Below, one piece after another: positions 45,637 to 58,300 of a stretch of 64,000 nucleotides of DNA (positions are counted from its first letter, which is position 1; each line of letters opens with the position of its first letter). This DNA is from Berberis thunbergii. Lineage: Eukaryota; Streptophyta; Magnoliopsida; Ranunculales; Berberidaceae. Made by a program: the position numbers and the translations under genes. Location of the stretch: NCBI GenBank assembly GCA_003290165.1, contig QNQO01000515.1:620001-684000 (forward strand), given 5' to 3'. Below the pieces are notes generated by a model. It did not search any database and was not told the origin of the DNA. It worked only from the letters and a program-made list of their open reading frames with translations.

Positions 45637-47320
45637 TTGTATGTTGGTGGGTATCCACATATGGGTGGTTCTATCAAAGACACTGAATGGATATTTGACA
45701 ATGGAGCTTCCTTTCATGCTACTTCCAAGCGAGAGTTCTTCATTACATACAAAGAAGGTGACTTTGGCATAGTGAAGATGGAAAATGAAAGTCACTCCAA
45801 AATTTTGGGAATTTGTGATATTTGTCTTGAGACTAACATTGGTTGTCAGTTGTTGCTTAAAGATGTGAAACATATTGTTGATTTACATCTCAATCTAATA
45901 TTCGTCGGTACCTTTGACTGACAAGGCTTTGATCACCATATTGGTCAAGGAAAATTGAAGCTTACCAAAGGTTCAATGGTGGTTGCTAGAACACAGCTCT
46001 GTTGTACTTTATACCGATCAAATGCCAAGGTCTTGAAGAATGAGTTGAATGTTGTGGATGACTCATCTTTGGACTTATGGCACAAGAGGCTAGGTCACAT
46101 GAGTCAGAAAGGCCTACAAGTTCTGGCAAAGAAGGCCCACATTCCCTTTGCCAAATGTACAACGCTAAACTCTTGTGAATTTTGTTTATTTGGCAAACAA
46201 AATAGAGCCAGTTTTTATGTTCCCTCTGCAAAGAAATAAAATTTGTTGGATCTTGTTTATTCAGATGTATGTGGTCCCATAGAAGTTGAGTTGTTGGGAA
46301 AAAATAAATATTTTGTTACTTATATTGATGATGTTTCACGAAAGGTTTGGGTGTTTTTGTTAAAATCCAAAGACCAGGTGTTGTAGACATTTCAGGAATT
46401 TCATGCCATGGTGGGGAGGGAGACTGGGAGACCACTCAAGTGTCTCTATAGCGACAATGGTGGTGAGTACACATTTCATCAGTTCAAAGAATATTGTGCA
46501 AAACATGGTATACGACATGAGAATACGGTTCCTGACACTCCCCAACATAACGATATAGCTGAAATAACCAACATAACCATTTTGGAGAAAGTAAGGTGCA
46601 TGCTGAGGACTGCAAAGCTACCCAAGCAATTATGAGGTGAAGCTGTAAGGACGACCTGTTATCTGATCAATCGATCTCCTTCAGTTCCATTAGGTCTTGA
46701 TATTCCAGTAAGATTATGGATTGGTAGAGATGTGTCTTATTCTCATCTGAAGGTGTTTGGTCGCAAAGATTTTGTACATGTGCCCAAGGAACAAAGATCG
46801 AAGTTAAACTACAAGGTTACATCGTGCATCTTCCTCGGTTATGATGATGAGGAGTTCGGCTATAGACTGTGAGACCCAATTCAAAGGAAGTTTATTAGAA
46901 GCAAAGATGTAATCTTTTATGAAGATCAGACACTTGGTGGTTCTGATAAAGAGGCACAACTAGAGGTCTTGGTTAAAGGAGTTGATCACTTAGCTTTAGA
47001 ATAAGAAGACCATGGTGACATGCCTGAAGCAGCTGCTAATGAGATACTTTCAGAACCAGAGAATATTGATCGAGTGGAGCCAAACCATGAGACTACTGAT
47101 CAGTGGGAGCCTGGTCAAGGGGAGCTTACTCAGGAGGAGCCTGATCAAGGGGAGCTTACTCAAGAAGAGCCTCCAGTTCAACAAGAAAATGAAGCTCAAT
47201 AGAGAAGATCCGCTAGAAATAGAAGACTATCTACTAAATATCCTTCATCATGGTATATCCTGTTGATTGATGATGAAGAACTAGAGACTTACGAGGAGGC
47301 TCGAGCTCATAATGACAATG
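45637..47320 (+). pseudogene. Copia D protease and integrase
   Basis: The protease motif reads FDNGASFH, so the usual DSG is DNG. Then come the GAG-pre-integrase LWHKRLGHMSQKGLQ and zinc Cys pair CEFCLFGKQ, and the integrase with DLVYSDVCGPIEVE, YSDNGGEYTFHQF (second Asp), DTPQHNDIAEITN (catalytic Glu context changed), INRSPSVPLG and IFLGYDDEEFGYRL. Several stops interrupt. Near 47100-47175 a ~33-base unit encoding GELTQEEPDQ is tandemly repeated. Confidence 0.82.
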
Positions 47321-47882
47321 ATAAATGGATGAAGGCATGGAGTTAGAAATGGATTCTTTAATAAAGAATGATACCTATGAGATGGTAAAGCTTTCAGATG
47401 GTAGAAAAACACTAAAAAATAAGTGGGTGTTTAAACTAAAAGGATATGGCGATATGGCAAAGTATAAGGCTCGCTTGGTAGTCAAAGGCTTTGGTCAGGA
47501 GAAAGGTGATACAAATTTTATTAACCTAAATTAATAAGATAATAAACTCTGCATGTAATATCGCAAGTGCATGAATATCTAACTAGTAAACAGTGGCAAA
47601 AACGGATCAATCCCACGAGGATTGACGAGGCAGTCGAATTCTAAGACCTATTTAAACTAATTTAAATTGGGGGTTACAACAAATGTAAATTACTAAGTCA
47701 AGAGAATTAAATTGAATTAACTAAAAATTTAAGTGATAAGACAATGAGAGAGCGGACCGAGACATCGAATTCACCACAGGTTCTTCGAGATTTGTTTAAC
47801 CTAAACTACTATTTTCGAGATTCATGACAACTAATCTAAAGATTAATCTACAATCATAATTGATTTCAGCAAATGCATAAAC

Positions 47883-47995
47883 CCCTAGCATTGCATGTCT
47901 TTCTACAACACACACAATCACATGTTTAACTTAATTAATTCTAAATTCCTAGCATTGCATGTCTTTTTACGGCACACACAATCACAGATTTAAAT
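47883..47995. repeat. Tandem ~57-base duplication in the insertion
   Basis: CCTAGCATTGCATGTCTTT and the following CACACACAATCACA stretch occur twice, at ~47884 and ~47949. Confidence 0.8.
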
Positions 47996-48230
47996 TAATT
48001 GATTAAAGCAGACTTCGAATATCAATAAAGAGAACTTCTAACTACCAATTAGTCTAGATTCTTATACTGGATATAATCGGTGAAAACAAATTATTGAAAT
48101 TCAAAAATCAATTGTATTTAACATTCAAGCTTATAGAAAATAATAAATTCAAATACAACAAACTCTAGGAAACCCTGTGGTTTCATCTTTGCCTCGGCGC
48201 GGGGTCTAAAAGATCATGGTGCACAAGGTC

Positions 48231-48300
48231 ACAATACTAGCATAGGTGAAATTCATCTCCGCACGCAACACTAGCATAGGTGAAATTCATCTCCGCACGT
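48231..48300. repeat. 34-base tandem duplication in the insertion
   Basis: ACTAGCATAGGTGAAATTCA followed by TCTCCGCACG occurs twice in a row, at 48236 and 48270. Confidence 0.85.
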
Positions 48301-50651
48301 GCACGCGACACGAAAAGGGCCGCAAGTGGACTATGGTGGTACAAAATGAAAAACTAGGGTGCAAATAACACGGATTAAAAAATTTATTTTATTTCCCTTC
48401 CAAAGCTCTAGTTCTTCGTTCTCCTTCGTCCACGCGAGAGTTGTTTCTTCTCCTTTCGTCCTCTATTGTTCCTACAAGAGAGAGACACGAGATAGTGAGG
48501 AGGATTAAAGGAGAGGGTGAGGAATGAAAGAGGGGAGGAACATGGCAGGAGAGGTGGCTGGAAGAACGTCCTTGCGAGTTTGTCCTGCTATTCCCTGCTG
48601 CTGTTGCTCTTCGTGCGAGCTCTTGTACCTGCAAGAGATGAAAACAGATAAGGGGAGATGAAAGAGAGAGCAGGGAGAGATAAATGAGGAAGGAGGGCGA
48701 GGTGGATGTGTGTCTTGGTTGTGTTGATGCAGAGAGGGAGGAAACAGGGAGATGGCAGTGGTTGGGCGAGACAGTTATGGTGGTGATGGTGAGGTGAGGT
48801 GCATTGTCGATCCTCCTATCGATCGAGGATTGCCGGCAGGGTGGATAGGTCGTGGTGGCTGGAAAAAGAGAGAAGGAAGAACGAAACGTGGAAGAGATGA
48901 GGCCAATGAACGTAGGAAAGAGATGAGGAGGAAAAGGGAGAGAGGAAGCCTAAATAGGGTTCTCCATCTTTCTCCTGGTTAGGTTAGGTTTGAGATTTTT
49001 AGTCAGCTTTTGAACTTGGGCTTAGGTTAAATTAGGTGGATTTGGGTATTCGGGTTAGGTTTAGACATGTGATAATCGAATTGTCACCCGTTACTTTGTA
49101 CCACCATTTGAACCAACCAATTTATCATTCCTAAAATCGCCGCCTTAACGCGATTTCATCATTTATGCTCAAATTCCTATAAAAACATGAAAACGAAATA
49201 ATTAGAATAAAGTATAATAATCGAAACACTAACATATATAAATTAAGGGATATATTATGTAATAATTACGTGAATATCAAAAGGTGTTGACTTTGATGAT
49301 ATTTTCTCTCTAGTAGTGAAGATGACATCTATCCGAGTCATCTTTGGTATGGCAGCGAGCATGGATCTTGAGCTTGAGTAGTTAGATGTTAAAACTTTTT
49401 TTCCATGGCGATTTAGACGAGGATATATACATGGAGCAACTAAAAGGCTTTGAAGTCAAGGGAAAAAAGGACTTGGTGTGCAAATTGAAGAAAAGCTTAT
49501 ACGGTCTTAGTCAAGTTCCAAGACAGTGGAATAAGAAGTTCCACTCATTCATGGCGAGTCATGGATACCGGAGAACTAGTGTTGATCCTTGTGTCTATAT
49601 TAAACGTTTCTTTGAAGGCAAATTCATTATCTTATTGCTTTATATTGATGATATGTTGATCGTTGGTCAAGACGCTTCTATGATCGAGAAACTTAAAAAA
49701 GAGTTATTCAAGTTCTTTGACATTAAAGACTTGGGGCCAACCAAACATATTTTGGGCATGTAGATTATTCGTGACAGAAAATCCAAGAAGTTGTGGCTGT
49801 CATAAGAAAGGTATGTTGAAAGGGTGCTTGAGAGGTTCAACATGAAAGTTGCTAAACCAGTAAGCTTACCTCTAGCCAATCATTTCAAATTGAGCAAGAA
49901 GTCATGCCCAAAAACAGATGAAGCAAATGAGAAGATGACAGTTGTTCCCTACTCTTCGACGGTAGGAAGTCTTATGTATGCTATGGTGTGTACACGGCCA
50001 GATATTGTTCATGCAGTAGGAGTCGTGAGCAGATTTCTCTTTAATCCAGGGAAAGACCACTGGGAAGCTGTTAAGTGGATTCTCAGATATTTGAAGGGCA
50101 CTTCTAAGATGTGTTTGTGCTTGGGTGGTTCCAAACCAATCTTGGAAGGGTTTATAGATGTTGACATTGGAGGTGACCTCGATGTTAGAAAGTCCACCTC
50201 TGGGTACTTGTTCACTTTTGCAGGAGGAGTAGTGTCTTGGTAATCAAAGTTGTAAAAGTGTGTTGTTTTGTCCACAACCGAGGCTGAATATATAATAGCC
50301 ACATAAGCATGCAAGGAGTTGTGGATGAAACGGTTCTTCCAAGAGTAGGGTTTGAAACAAAATGATTATGTTGTTTATTGTGATAGTCAGAGTGCTATTG
50401 ATTTGAGCAAGAATTATGCATATCATTCTCGCACCAAGCACATTGATATCTGTTATCATTGGATTAGAGATGCTATTGAGAATAAGTTGTTGCAATTGAA
50501 GAAAATTCATACTTATGATAATTCTTCAGACATGTTGACAAAGGTTGTCCCCAAATCAAAGCTGGAGTTTTGTAATAAGGTCGTTGGGATGGACTTCAAG
50601 TAACTTGAAGTCATGGTTGGTCTTCCTCCCTGATGCACTCGAGGGGGAGAT

Positions 50652-51183
50652 TGTTGGGTATACCATATCCAGTCCATGATGGTGTACTACCATGATCCAA
50701 CCCATGGTGAAGAATGTAGAGTTCTCTAGATTCACTAGAAGAGGGCTTGAAGCTTGGTTGGAAGTAGTTGGTTGATGGGAGTTGGCAAGTTGGCTGATAC
50801 ACTTAATGAAGTGGTTGGCAGGTGGATGGTTCATTTAATGAAGAGAGTTCATCCATGCCTATAAATAGAGGAGCTCTTCTTCATTTGTGATCATCCAATC
50901 CAGAGAGAAGCCAAACATCCCACTCCAAGTAGAGAGTGAGAAGAAGAGTGTTCCACACTCAAGTGTGAGTGAGTGTTTTTTTTGTATTCGTCAAGCCTTG
51001 TCTGTGGCTTAGTAAGATTGATATTGTAATACCCATTATTCAGTTATAGTGGAAAAATGATCTTGGCTCCGTGGACGTAGACACGAATTGCCGAACCACG
51101 TTAAATCTTTGGGGGTCTAATTTCCTCCTTTTTACTTCTTATTTATTTTTCTCTATCTCGTACTATCCACCCGATCATTACAA
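50652..51183 (+). repeat. Copia D 3' LTR
   Basis: It starts TGTTGGGTATACCATATCC, is collinear with the 5' LTR and is preceded by a polypurine tract at 50641-50651. Confidence 0.9.
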
Positions 51184-52376
51184 AATTACATATTTATCTG
51201 TGAGATTCTAAATTTATTTTCCTGCCAATAAAACATAAGCTATCATTTCTCAAACATCAATCAACCATCGCTACCTTATACACTATATTGTGATGCAGCT
51301 GCTTCATTCATCCATTTACGCCAAAAACAATTGTCATAGCACAATTAAAGCGAGAAAACCAGATGCAGTTATATCTGTTCAGAAGGACTAACCAAATTGA
51401 TTAGCTTCAGTTGTAGTTAGTTAAGTGAATAATCACTACAAACAAAATTGTATATAAACCATACAAATACAGGCGGCTCAACCACTAGCTTGACAACGCA
51501 CATTCAAGTGTACTACATTGTGTCACTGCTCTAGATTAACAATTACATGAGCTCCATATTAAAGTTGTGAAATTTAAAATAATGATCTTGTTTAGGGACA
51601 ACAAAATTTTCTTCCCAAAATTTATTTATTTTTGACTTGATAGATTTAACATTGACCTTATCATGGTTTTGTTAACAAACTGCGTTAAAATGTTGAATAA
51701 GTGTAACTATTGAGTCAACCAATGTCTCGTACATGAGTGATTCTACATGTCGAGGAAACCAGTGAGGGTTTCGCTGGTTTCCTCGACAATTAGAATTTCC
51801 CCTCGTACATATGTTCAACAAAACGTTTTTGATTCAACTCCGAATAATAGATGGCCTGCCTATGGGGTTATCTGTGTATTAATAAATAGTTGTTGAATGA
51901 TAAACCTTATTCCCCCAAATTGTTGAATCAGCCAAAAACAATTTAAGAGAAAATGACTGCGTTAAAAATACAAGAAACAATAAAAATTCTCAATTTCTAT
52001 ATAGAAGCTAGACAATTTAAAAATATAAATAATAATAAAATAAAAGGAAAAAAAAAGTATAAAAGCACACACCAATTTAGGTTTTAATGATTTATATACA
52101 ATTCCACAACAAGTGAAAAAACCCTAAAGAACCAAAATGGCCTTTCAAGTTCTATCCCAAACTGGTACAATTTTCATGATCAAATTAAACCGTCACTATA
52201 ATGACTTATTTACCCTACCATCTACTTAAATTTCCAGATTACTGTGGTAGACTAAGGGCACTTTCAGTAATTTCAAAAATATGTTTGCAGAGAAATCTTT
52301 GCTTCTTTGATGTTCTTCTAAAACCTCCCTAAAACCCCAAACACCTCTAGAGAGACAAGAGTGAACGAAGAACCAA
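51184..52376 (+). promoter_or_regulatory. Upstream region of the mitochondrial RRM-type gene
   Basis: AT-rich intergenic sequence without a gene. The last 60 bases before the ATG are C/A-rich and probably 5' UTR. A strong hairpin sits at 51749-51787. A TATAAAAG motif lies at ~52056-52065, about 315 bases before the ATG, too far to be sure it is the promoter. Confidence 0.4.
51749..51787. repeat. Perfect 14-bp inverted repeat (hairpin)
   Basis: GTCGAGGAAACCAG and its exact complement CTGGTTTCCTCGAC are separated by 11 bases. The word CTCGTACAT flanks on both sides (51726 and 51802). Confidence 0.85.
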
Positions 52377-55300
52377 ATGGCGCTCTCTCGACTCTTTCTC
52401 GCAGGAGAAAGTCTTCATTTGCAGAGAAGAGGTAATCTACCCACTATTTCATGAAACCCCATGTCTTTATAACTAAAAATTCTAAAGCTTTCTCACTGCA
52501 ACAGGGCATTTGAGACTGTTTAGAAGTTTTTCTTCTTCTTCTCCTTCTTCATCTACAGATTCTTCTACTAAGGTGACTGCAAAGGTTCCCACTTTAAAGA
52601 AATCCGATGTGGCCAGAGAGCAGAAAAGGGCAGCAGTGGAAGATTGTGTGAAGAGGTAAGTGCTAAAAGAACCCAATTTGTTGTATGAACCAACAAATGA
52701 TTTTTTTTGTTTTTTCAAGGATTTTGTGTACTGGGTGGTGATTATTTTTTGTTAAATATGATAAAATCGAAGAATATGATCATGAACTTGCACAAATCAA
52801 TAATGGGTATCTTAGTTAATGACTTGTATGTGAGAGAACTTCCTATTTTAGGATCCATATTTGTACACTTGGAGTTGGGTTTGTATTAAGTGTGGATTAG
52901 TTAATGGAAACAAACTTTGGTTTGGGGTGTCTTAGAGTATGGGAAAGGATGAAAGTCCATATGCAGGGGTGGGACTGGGGGTGAAATGGAAATTGAGAAT
53001 TATACTTGATGCAACCAAATGAACTGAGTTAGCTTGTAGTTTCGTTAGGGGGCATTTTTTGGTGAAAATGAAAGTGTGGAAAGTCTAGATTACTAATATA
53101 TGTTATTGACCTAAAGGGTGGTAGGTTTGTGTGCAAGACCTTGACGTATTGGCATACATTTGGAGTGAGCTCCACTCAGAGTGGATTCAAAAGAATATTG
53201 GATTTGAGAAATTCACCTAAATTGTCTCTTTTATAAGGGGTTTGTTTGTTGTTTCTTCTTTCAGTTTTAAAGGAAGGTCAAAATTTTCCCTCAGTGGTAG
53301 GTGGGGGAATCTCGAGTTTGAGTGGTTGCATAGATTATACAGTTATGACCTGTGACTATTCAGTGCTTTATTTTTGAGAAGTTGGGATAAGATTGTGGGA
53401 AAAATAATCATCAACGATCTCATGCTGTATAATGATTTGCTTCATGAACCGAGATTAGATATTGATTTCCTTGACTGTTAATTCACTAAAGACATATATT
53501 GATGATTGGTCAGAATCAGATACTATAATTTTAAGAGGACATTTGGAAAGGTTTTTGATCTTTGATTTTATTTTATTGGAAAGACAACAAGAAATGTTCT
53601 TAAAAAAAACTGAAAAGGAGAAGGAACATGAAACTCTTATGCAGAAAACATACAACGAAGCGTTTGTTAATTGAAAAAAGAAAACCCCTCTCACATAGAA
53701 AACATACAAGCAATGAAGCAAGAGACTAAACTAAACCAACAGATGAGGAGAAACGCTTATCTAGGGTAAATTCCTATATAAAGTTACCCAACCAGACACC
53801 AAGTCTGCCAAGGGAGTATCCTTGAGGAGATTCAATGTAACTCCGAGCTGCCAAATTGATGCCTTGATATCTTTGCAGATTATGTATTTCCCTTCCCCAA
53901 ATATTTGACCACTCCTTTCCTGCCATATTGCCCAAAAGTTTTGGAACTAAATCTATGTGAACAAACTTGTTCAACCACCAGACAGTAACATATAAATAGG
54001 AAACAAGAAAATAGAAACCAGTAACATTTCAGTGCAGATTTTCCCATTTAAAGAGTGCACGACTCAAAGTTTCAGTTAATAGTTAATACGATGTGTAGCA
54101 GGGAGATCCTTTGAAAACTTCCTCCTTTATATTGGATAATATTTTATGTTTATAACTTGGCTTGGAACTTGTTTCGAATTGAGGAATGGACATCCGGAAA
54201 GAATTCAACATAATACAGTATGGCATCGGTGGGTGATATTCTTCATTGATCTTTCCGAAGAATTGTTTGTTCACGCTCTTAAGGCCTTTTTACTATATAT
54301 GATTCAATGCAAGCTTCCTAGGGAGATTGTGTTAAATTGGAGGAGTGTGGCACTTCAAAGTCAAACCAGAAGGAGGCTTCTCACGAGAAGGGGTCTTTGT
54401 AACCTAGGTTGTTTGCGGTGCGAAGCGCTAATATAGAAACACATTGAAGGTGAATTTTGCTAAGATAAAAATTTGGCCATTGGGCTAATTTATTACGATC
54501 TGGTAATGTCCTTTCCTTGTACTTATCTAGGTCTCCCTCTTGGAGCCAAATTCAAAGATTCTAGAGTTTGAGAATTCACTATTCGAAGACTCGTTCGAAG
54601 ATTCGGGACCTGGAAAAAGAATTACATAATTTATCATTCCTAATCAGTTTCTCATAGGATTGAAAAAAGCATGAGGAACTTGCTTTGGGGAAACTCTCCA
54701 ACCTCAAAAACATATCATCTTTTGAATTGGAACAGAGTTTGCCAACCTTGGGCTTAGGAAATTAAAGACTTCGACAAAGCCTTGCTCATCGAATGAATAT
54801 GGCGGCTTGGGTCTGAAACTGAAGCATTATGGAGAAAAAAATCATTGCAACCGAATATGGTGCAAGCATTGAGTATTGGTATGCTCAGTCCAGTATGACC
54901 ACTCCTACTTATGGAAAGGCATCGCGAGTCTCAAAGGAAGCTTAAAAAGGCATCACGAGTCTCAAAGGAAGCTTGGAGAACCACACCTCCTTTGAAGCCC
55001 AGGATGGAGCTAGGATTCAGTTTTTGGATCACAAATGGGTAGGTTTGCAAACACGTAAACTCTCCTTCCCTGCCATTTAAATGCTTGCAGAAAAAATAAT
55101 AGTAAGATCTTGGATTTTTTGCCACTTTTTCAGAGTCAGTAAGATAACCACTCCTCTTTACTTTTAATTGAGAAGAAATCTCAATGTGGGAGCTCTCCCA
55201 AATTGTGAACTTATTAAATGCCATTGAGTCGATGCATCTAGATTGGGATAATGGCTATGGGGTGACAGAGACAAAACATTCACTGTGAAGGATGGTTATG

Positions 55301-58300
55301 CAGAAGTGGGTACTTAGCCTCGTTTCTCAGACTTGGAATCGAGACCTCACAAGTTGTACAAGGAAATCCCTCCTAGAGTCTGTTTTCTACTGTGGGCTAT
55401 CACAATGGGAGTACTCACAGTTGACAAATGTCAACAGGAGAGACAAGGTATTCCCCAATTGTTTTGTGCTTTGTGGAGTAGCCCAAGAGACCATTGACCA
55501 TCTCCTATTCTGTTAGCTCTGCTTCCATTTTTTGGAGAAAATGCTATGGAGAGTTCCACATCAACTCTCTTGCTCCCACCTCATTTCTGAACTGGACTGA
55601 CATGTGAGCTCAGCCAACCGTTCCTGGTGAATTTATCTTTGATTGGTTTGTGAAAGAACACTCCATGCTTTTGTTTGGATCATTTGGAGAGAGAAATAAC
55701 AAAATTTTCAAAAATAGTGTCTAAGAATGCAGATAGTTTGTGGATAGAAATCAAAGCAAATTTGCGGGTGTGGGGATACACTTGGGGTTTTAAAGAATCC
55801 CATTACTCTCGTATGTTTGATTGGGGAGACATTGTGCATAACATAATTCCCTGACACTTGTATTTTTGGTTTGCCTTAGCACTCCTTTCCCTAAATGCTA
55901 GCTTCACTTTTATTAATGAAATACTTTTTGTTTTGCTGAAAAAAGGAGTACATGTTCCGTGTTATGGAATCTATTCACCCAAAATTTCATATACTAAGTA
56001 TTGCGTTATTTGGTATCAATTTACAGTGTAAATATTTGCAGTTTGTTAGTTACAAGTTATGATTGTTTCTATGTATTACCTGCTTACAAGGCTTAATCTC
56101 TAATGACCCCAGCTATATGGAACAACATCCTGGAGTCTTCCCAAAAGCAAAACAGGTCCAAAACATGGTGGGGGGTTCATGGTACATTCTGAAGGACATC
56201 CTTTCAAATCTGAGGGAAAAGATGTTGGGAAATTCTGAGAGTCAACAACAAACCACAAATAAATTATCAGATAGTTCACTAGATGCAACCACTGTTGAGG
56301 CAAAAGAGTCGGGAGAAACACTAGCTGCTCCTGAGCTTGGTGGATCGAGAAATGCACTTCAACTATCAGATACATGTCCTTGCAGCAGTGAGAATGGTAT
56401 TGCAACAAGTTCGAGCGAAAAGCTAGTGAAAATGGAAGTCCCACCAAACAAGATGACTTCTTGCATGACATCAAATGGCAGCTCTGAATCAAATAACAAT
56501 GCACAACAGATTTTAGGTTTAGGACTCGAAAATAGAAGAAAAATGGATAACAGAGAAGTGCATGATGATACTACAAAACAAGAGACATCTTCAGATAATT
56601 CAATGAAAGCATCAGGTAATAGTTCTTTTGGGAAACAGGATGTCACAAGTTTGATTGAAAAATTAAAAAAACTACCTACATATGCTAAGCCTGCCAAAAG
56701 CCAAGCAGCCGTATCGCCTCCAACTTTGAAGCATTCAGATTCAATTGGACAACTAAGTTTCACTAGTGACTTAGTTACTCGAGACAAGCTTAAGAACTCT
56801 GTCCCAACAGAAAAACATATGAAGGAGCAAAACACAATGGATAGATCTAAGATATTGCAGCTTCTGGAGAAAGGGACACAGACCAAGTCAGATGCTACTC
56901 AGAGTAGAGCTAATCTTCTTGATGCAAAAGAAAACTTGACAAATAAGGTACCATTTGTGATGTTAATAAGGCCTGAAAAATATTTTAAGTATTTAATAAT
57001 ATTTGGTTAGGTCTGGCCATTTAAGCCCATTAGCATTAGTTAGGGCATTCTTAGGAAAGTAGGGTTAGGGTACTTGCTTTTGAAGGAAGTTAGGTTATAA
57101 ATAAGGTTGTTCTGCTGTCATTGTATGTTGGTTTGCGATGAAGAAAAGAATTATATGTTTATGAATTTATTTCCTGTTTTCTTTTGCATTCCCGTATTTT
57201 ACCTTTTCATTTCCCTTTCAGCGAGCAATTTCCTTTGATTTAATGACATAAATTTGACACATTTACTTCTCAGAAAGTGAATGAGTGCAAGGATGGAAGT
57301 GATTCAGGTAATTATTCTTTTGCCGGAAGGTACAAATCAAATCCAAAGTTTGCAGTTCCATACAAAAAAGCATCAGCAGAGATGAATTCTTCCACAGTGC
57401 TGCTTACGGAGAAGGAGAGAGATCGAACAATCCTCTTGGTGAGGTTCTTGCAGAAATGTCACACTGTGAATGACCTTCATGGGGCATTTGGGGGTCATGG
57501 CCCCATATCTGAAGTTCGTTTCATCCCTCAACGAAGCGAGGGAAAGTTCAGAGATGCTTATGTTATTTTTAAGGTTGCCATTTTTCAAATGTGACATTAC
57601 TGTTTCTAATTCCATTTTCAAATTTAGTTGTTGCTCAGTTGCGTCACTTCCCGTTTTGGTGCAGACAAAGGAAGGCTTGCAAAAAGCTCTTGCTAAAACA
57701 GTTGTGTCCATAAAACAGGAAGAAGTCTTCGTAGAGGCAGCTTCTTGTTCAACAAACACATCCAACAGAATTTGTCCTCCCAACCTTATTGTCGATCCTG
57801 ATATTCCTGCATCTCTGGTGAAGCATCCAACACGAACAGTTAAAGTCAAGGAGCTGCCTCATGAAATAGCAGCATACCATCTCAAAGAAGCACTCTCAGT
57901 CAGTGGGGGTCACATCTCTGGCTTCTTCATGGGCTCTTCAGGTTCAGATGCTTATATTGAGTTTGAGGTGAGTCTTTGTACCATTATAATTAATCTCTGC
58001 TGGACATAAAAGCATTCCCTCAGATTTCATTGACAACAAAATGATGCAACCATTTCTTGCTTATGAATCTCCAATATAATGGAACAGACAGAAGATGCCA
58101 AGGAGAAAGCCATTGCAGCATCTCCAATATGCATATCAGGAAGAAAATTGTCAATCCTCCGAATTGATGCACCTAGAACAACGGTCATAAGGATTTCAAA
58201 TGTTCCTGAATATGAGAAAGACATGATTCGTAGTATTTGCAGTTTGCATGGAGAAGTGCAGAAAATATGCCGCAGGGACACTCACATATATGACGTGCAC

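Larger units (their letters stand above)
47508..49279. mobile_element. Unclassified 1.77-kb insertion in copia D
   Basis: The copia RT reading is interrupted exactly between GFGQEKG and VDFDDIF by non-copia DNA. AAAGGT occurs at both borders (47502-47507 and 49280-49285), giving a likely 5-6-bp target duplication. The insert starts GATACAAATTTTATTAACC and ends AATAATTACGTGAATATCA. It has no clear LTR, inverted repeat or transposase. It contains the phrase CGGATCAATCCCACGAGGATTG-type sequence (47615-47628), found in non-coding plant retrotransposon derivatives, and a G/A-rich right half with short frames only. A LARD-like origin is a guess. Confidence 0.6.
47325..50603 (+). pseudogene. Copia D reverse transcriptase and RNase H, split
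   Basis: The start (KNKWVFKLKGYGDMAKYKAR, VVKGFGQEKG) ends at 47507. It resumes after the insertion with VDFDDIFSLVVKMTSIRVIF (49286), KLKKSLYGLSQVPRQWNKKF, the catalytic LLLYIDDMLIVGQD (~49640), SLMYAMVCTRPDIVHAVGVV and RNase H YCDSQSAIDLSKNYAYHSRT with HIDICYHWIRD. In-frame stops occur at about 49761, 49804, 50242, 50307 and 50347. Confidence 0.88.
44106..51183 (+). mobile_element. Ty1/copia retrotransposon (copia D) with a 1.8-kb insertion
   Basis: LTRs of ~530 bases (44106-44635 and 50652-51183) start TGTTGGG, and a likely 5-bp duplication AATTA lies at 44101-44105 and 51184-51188. A primer site follows the 5' LTR, and a polypurine tract GAGGGGGAGAT precedes the 3' LTR. Gag, protease, integrase, RT and RNase H are on the plus strand. 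Many stops are present, and the RT is split by an unrelated insertion at 47508-49279. Without that insertion the element is about 5.3 kb, normal for the family. Confidence 0.92.
52656..56112 (+). other. Intron 2 of the RRM-type gene (3.5 kb), LINE-filled
   Basis: Donor AAGAG|GTAAGT is strong, while the acceptor CCCCAG is acceptable. It holds a minus-strand LINE tail (53764-53960) and a plus-strand LINE 3' half (54480-55946). No extra exon is required by phase. Confidence 0.65.

Noticed and set aside
52482..52718. 78-codon minus-strand frame
   Set aside because: Antisense of exon 2 of the RRM-type gene, whose sense strand has splice sites and a matching phase.
56359..56886. 175-codon minus-strand frame rich in Ser/Phe/Leu
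   Set aside because: Antisense of the long exon 3 of the RRM-type gene.
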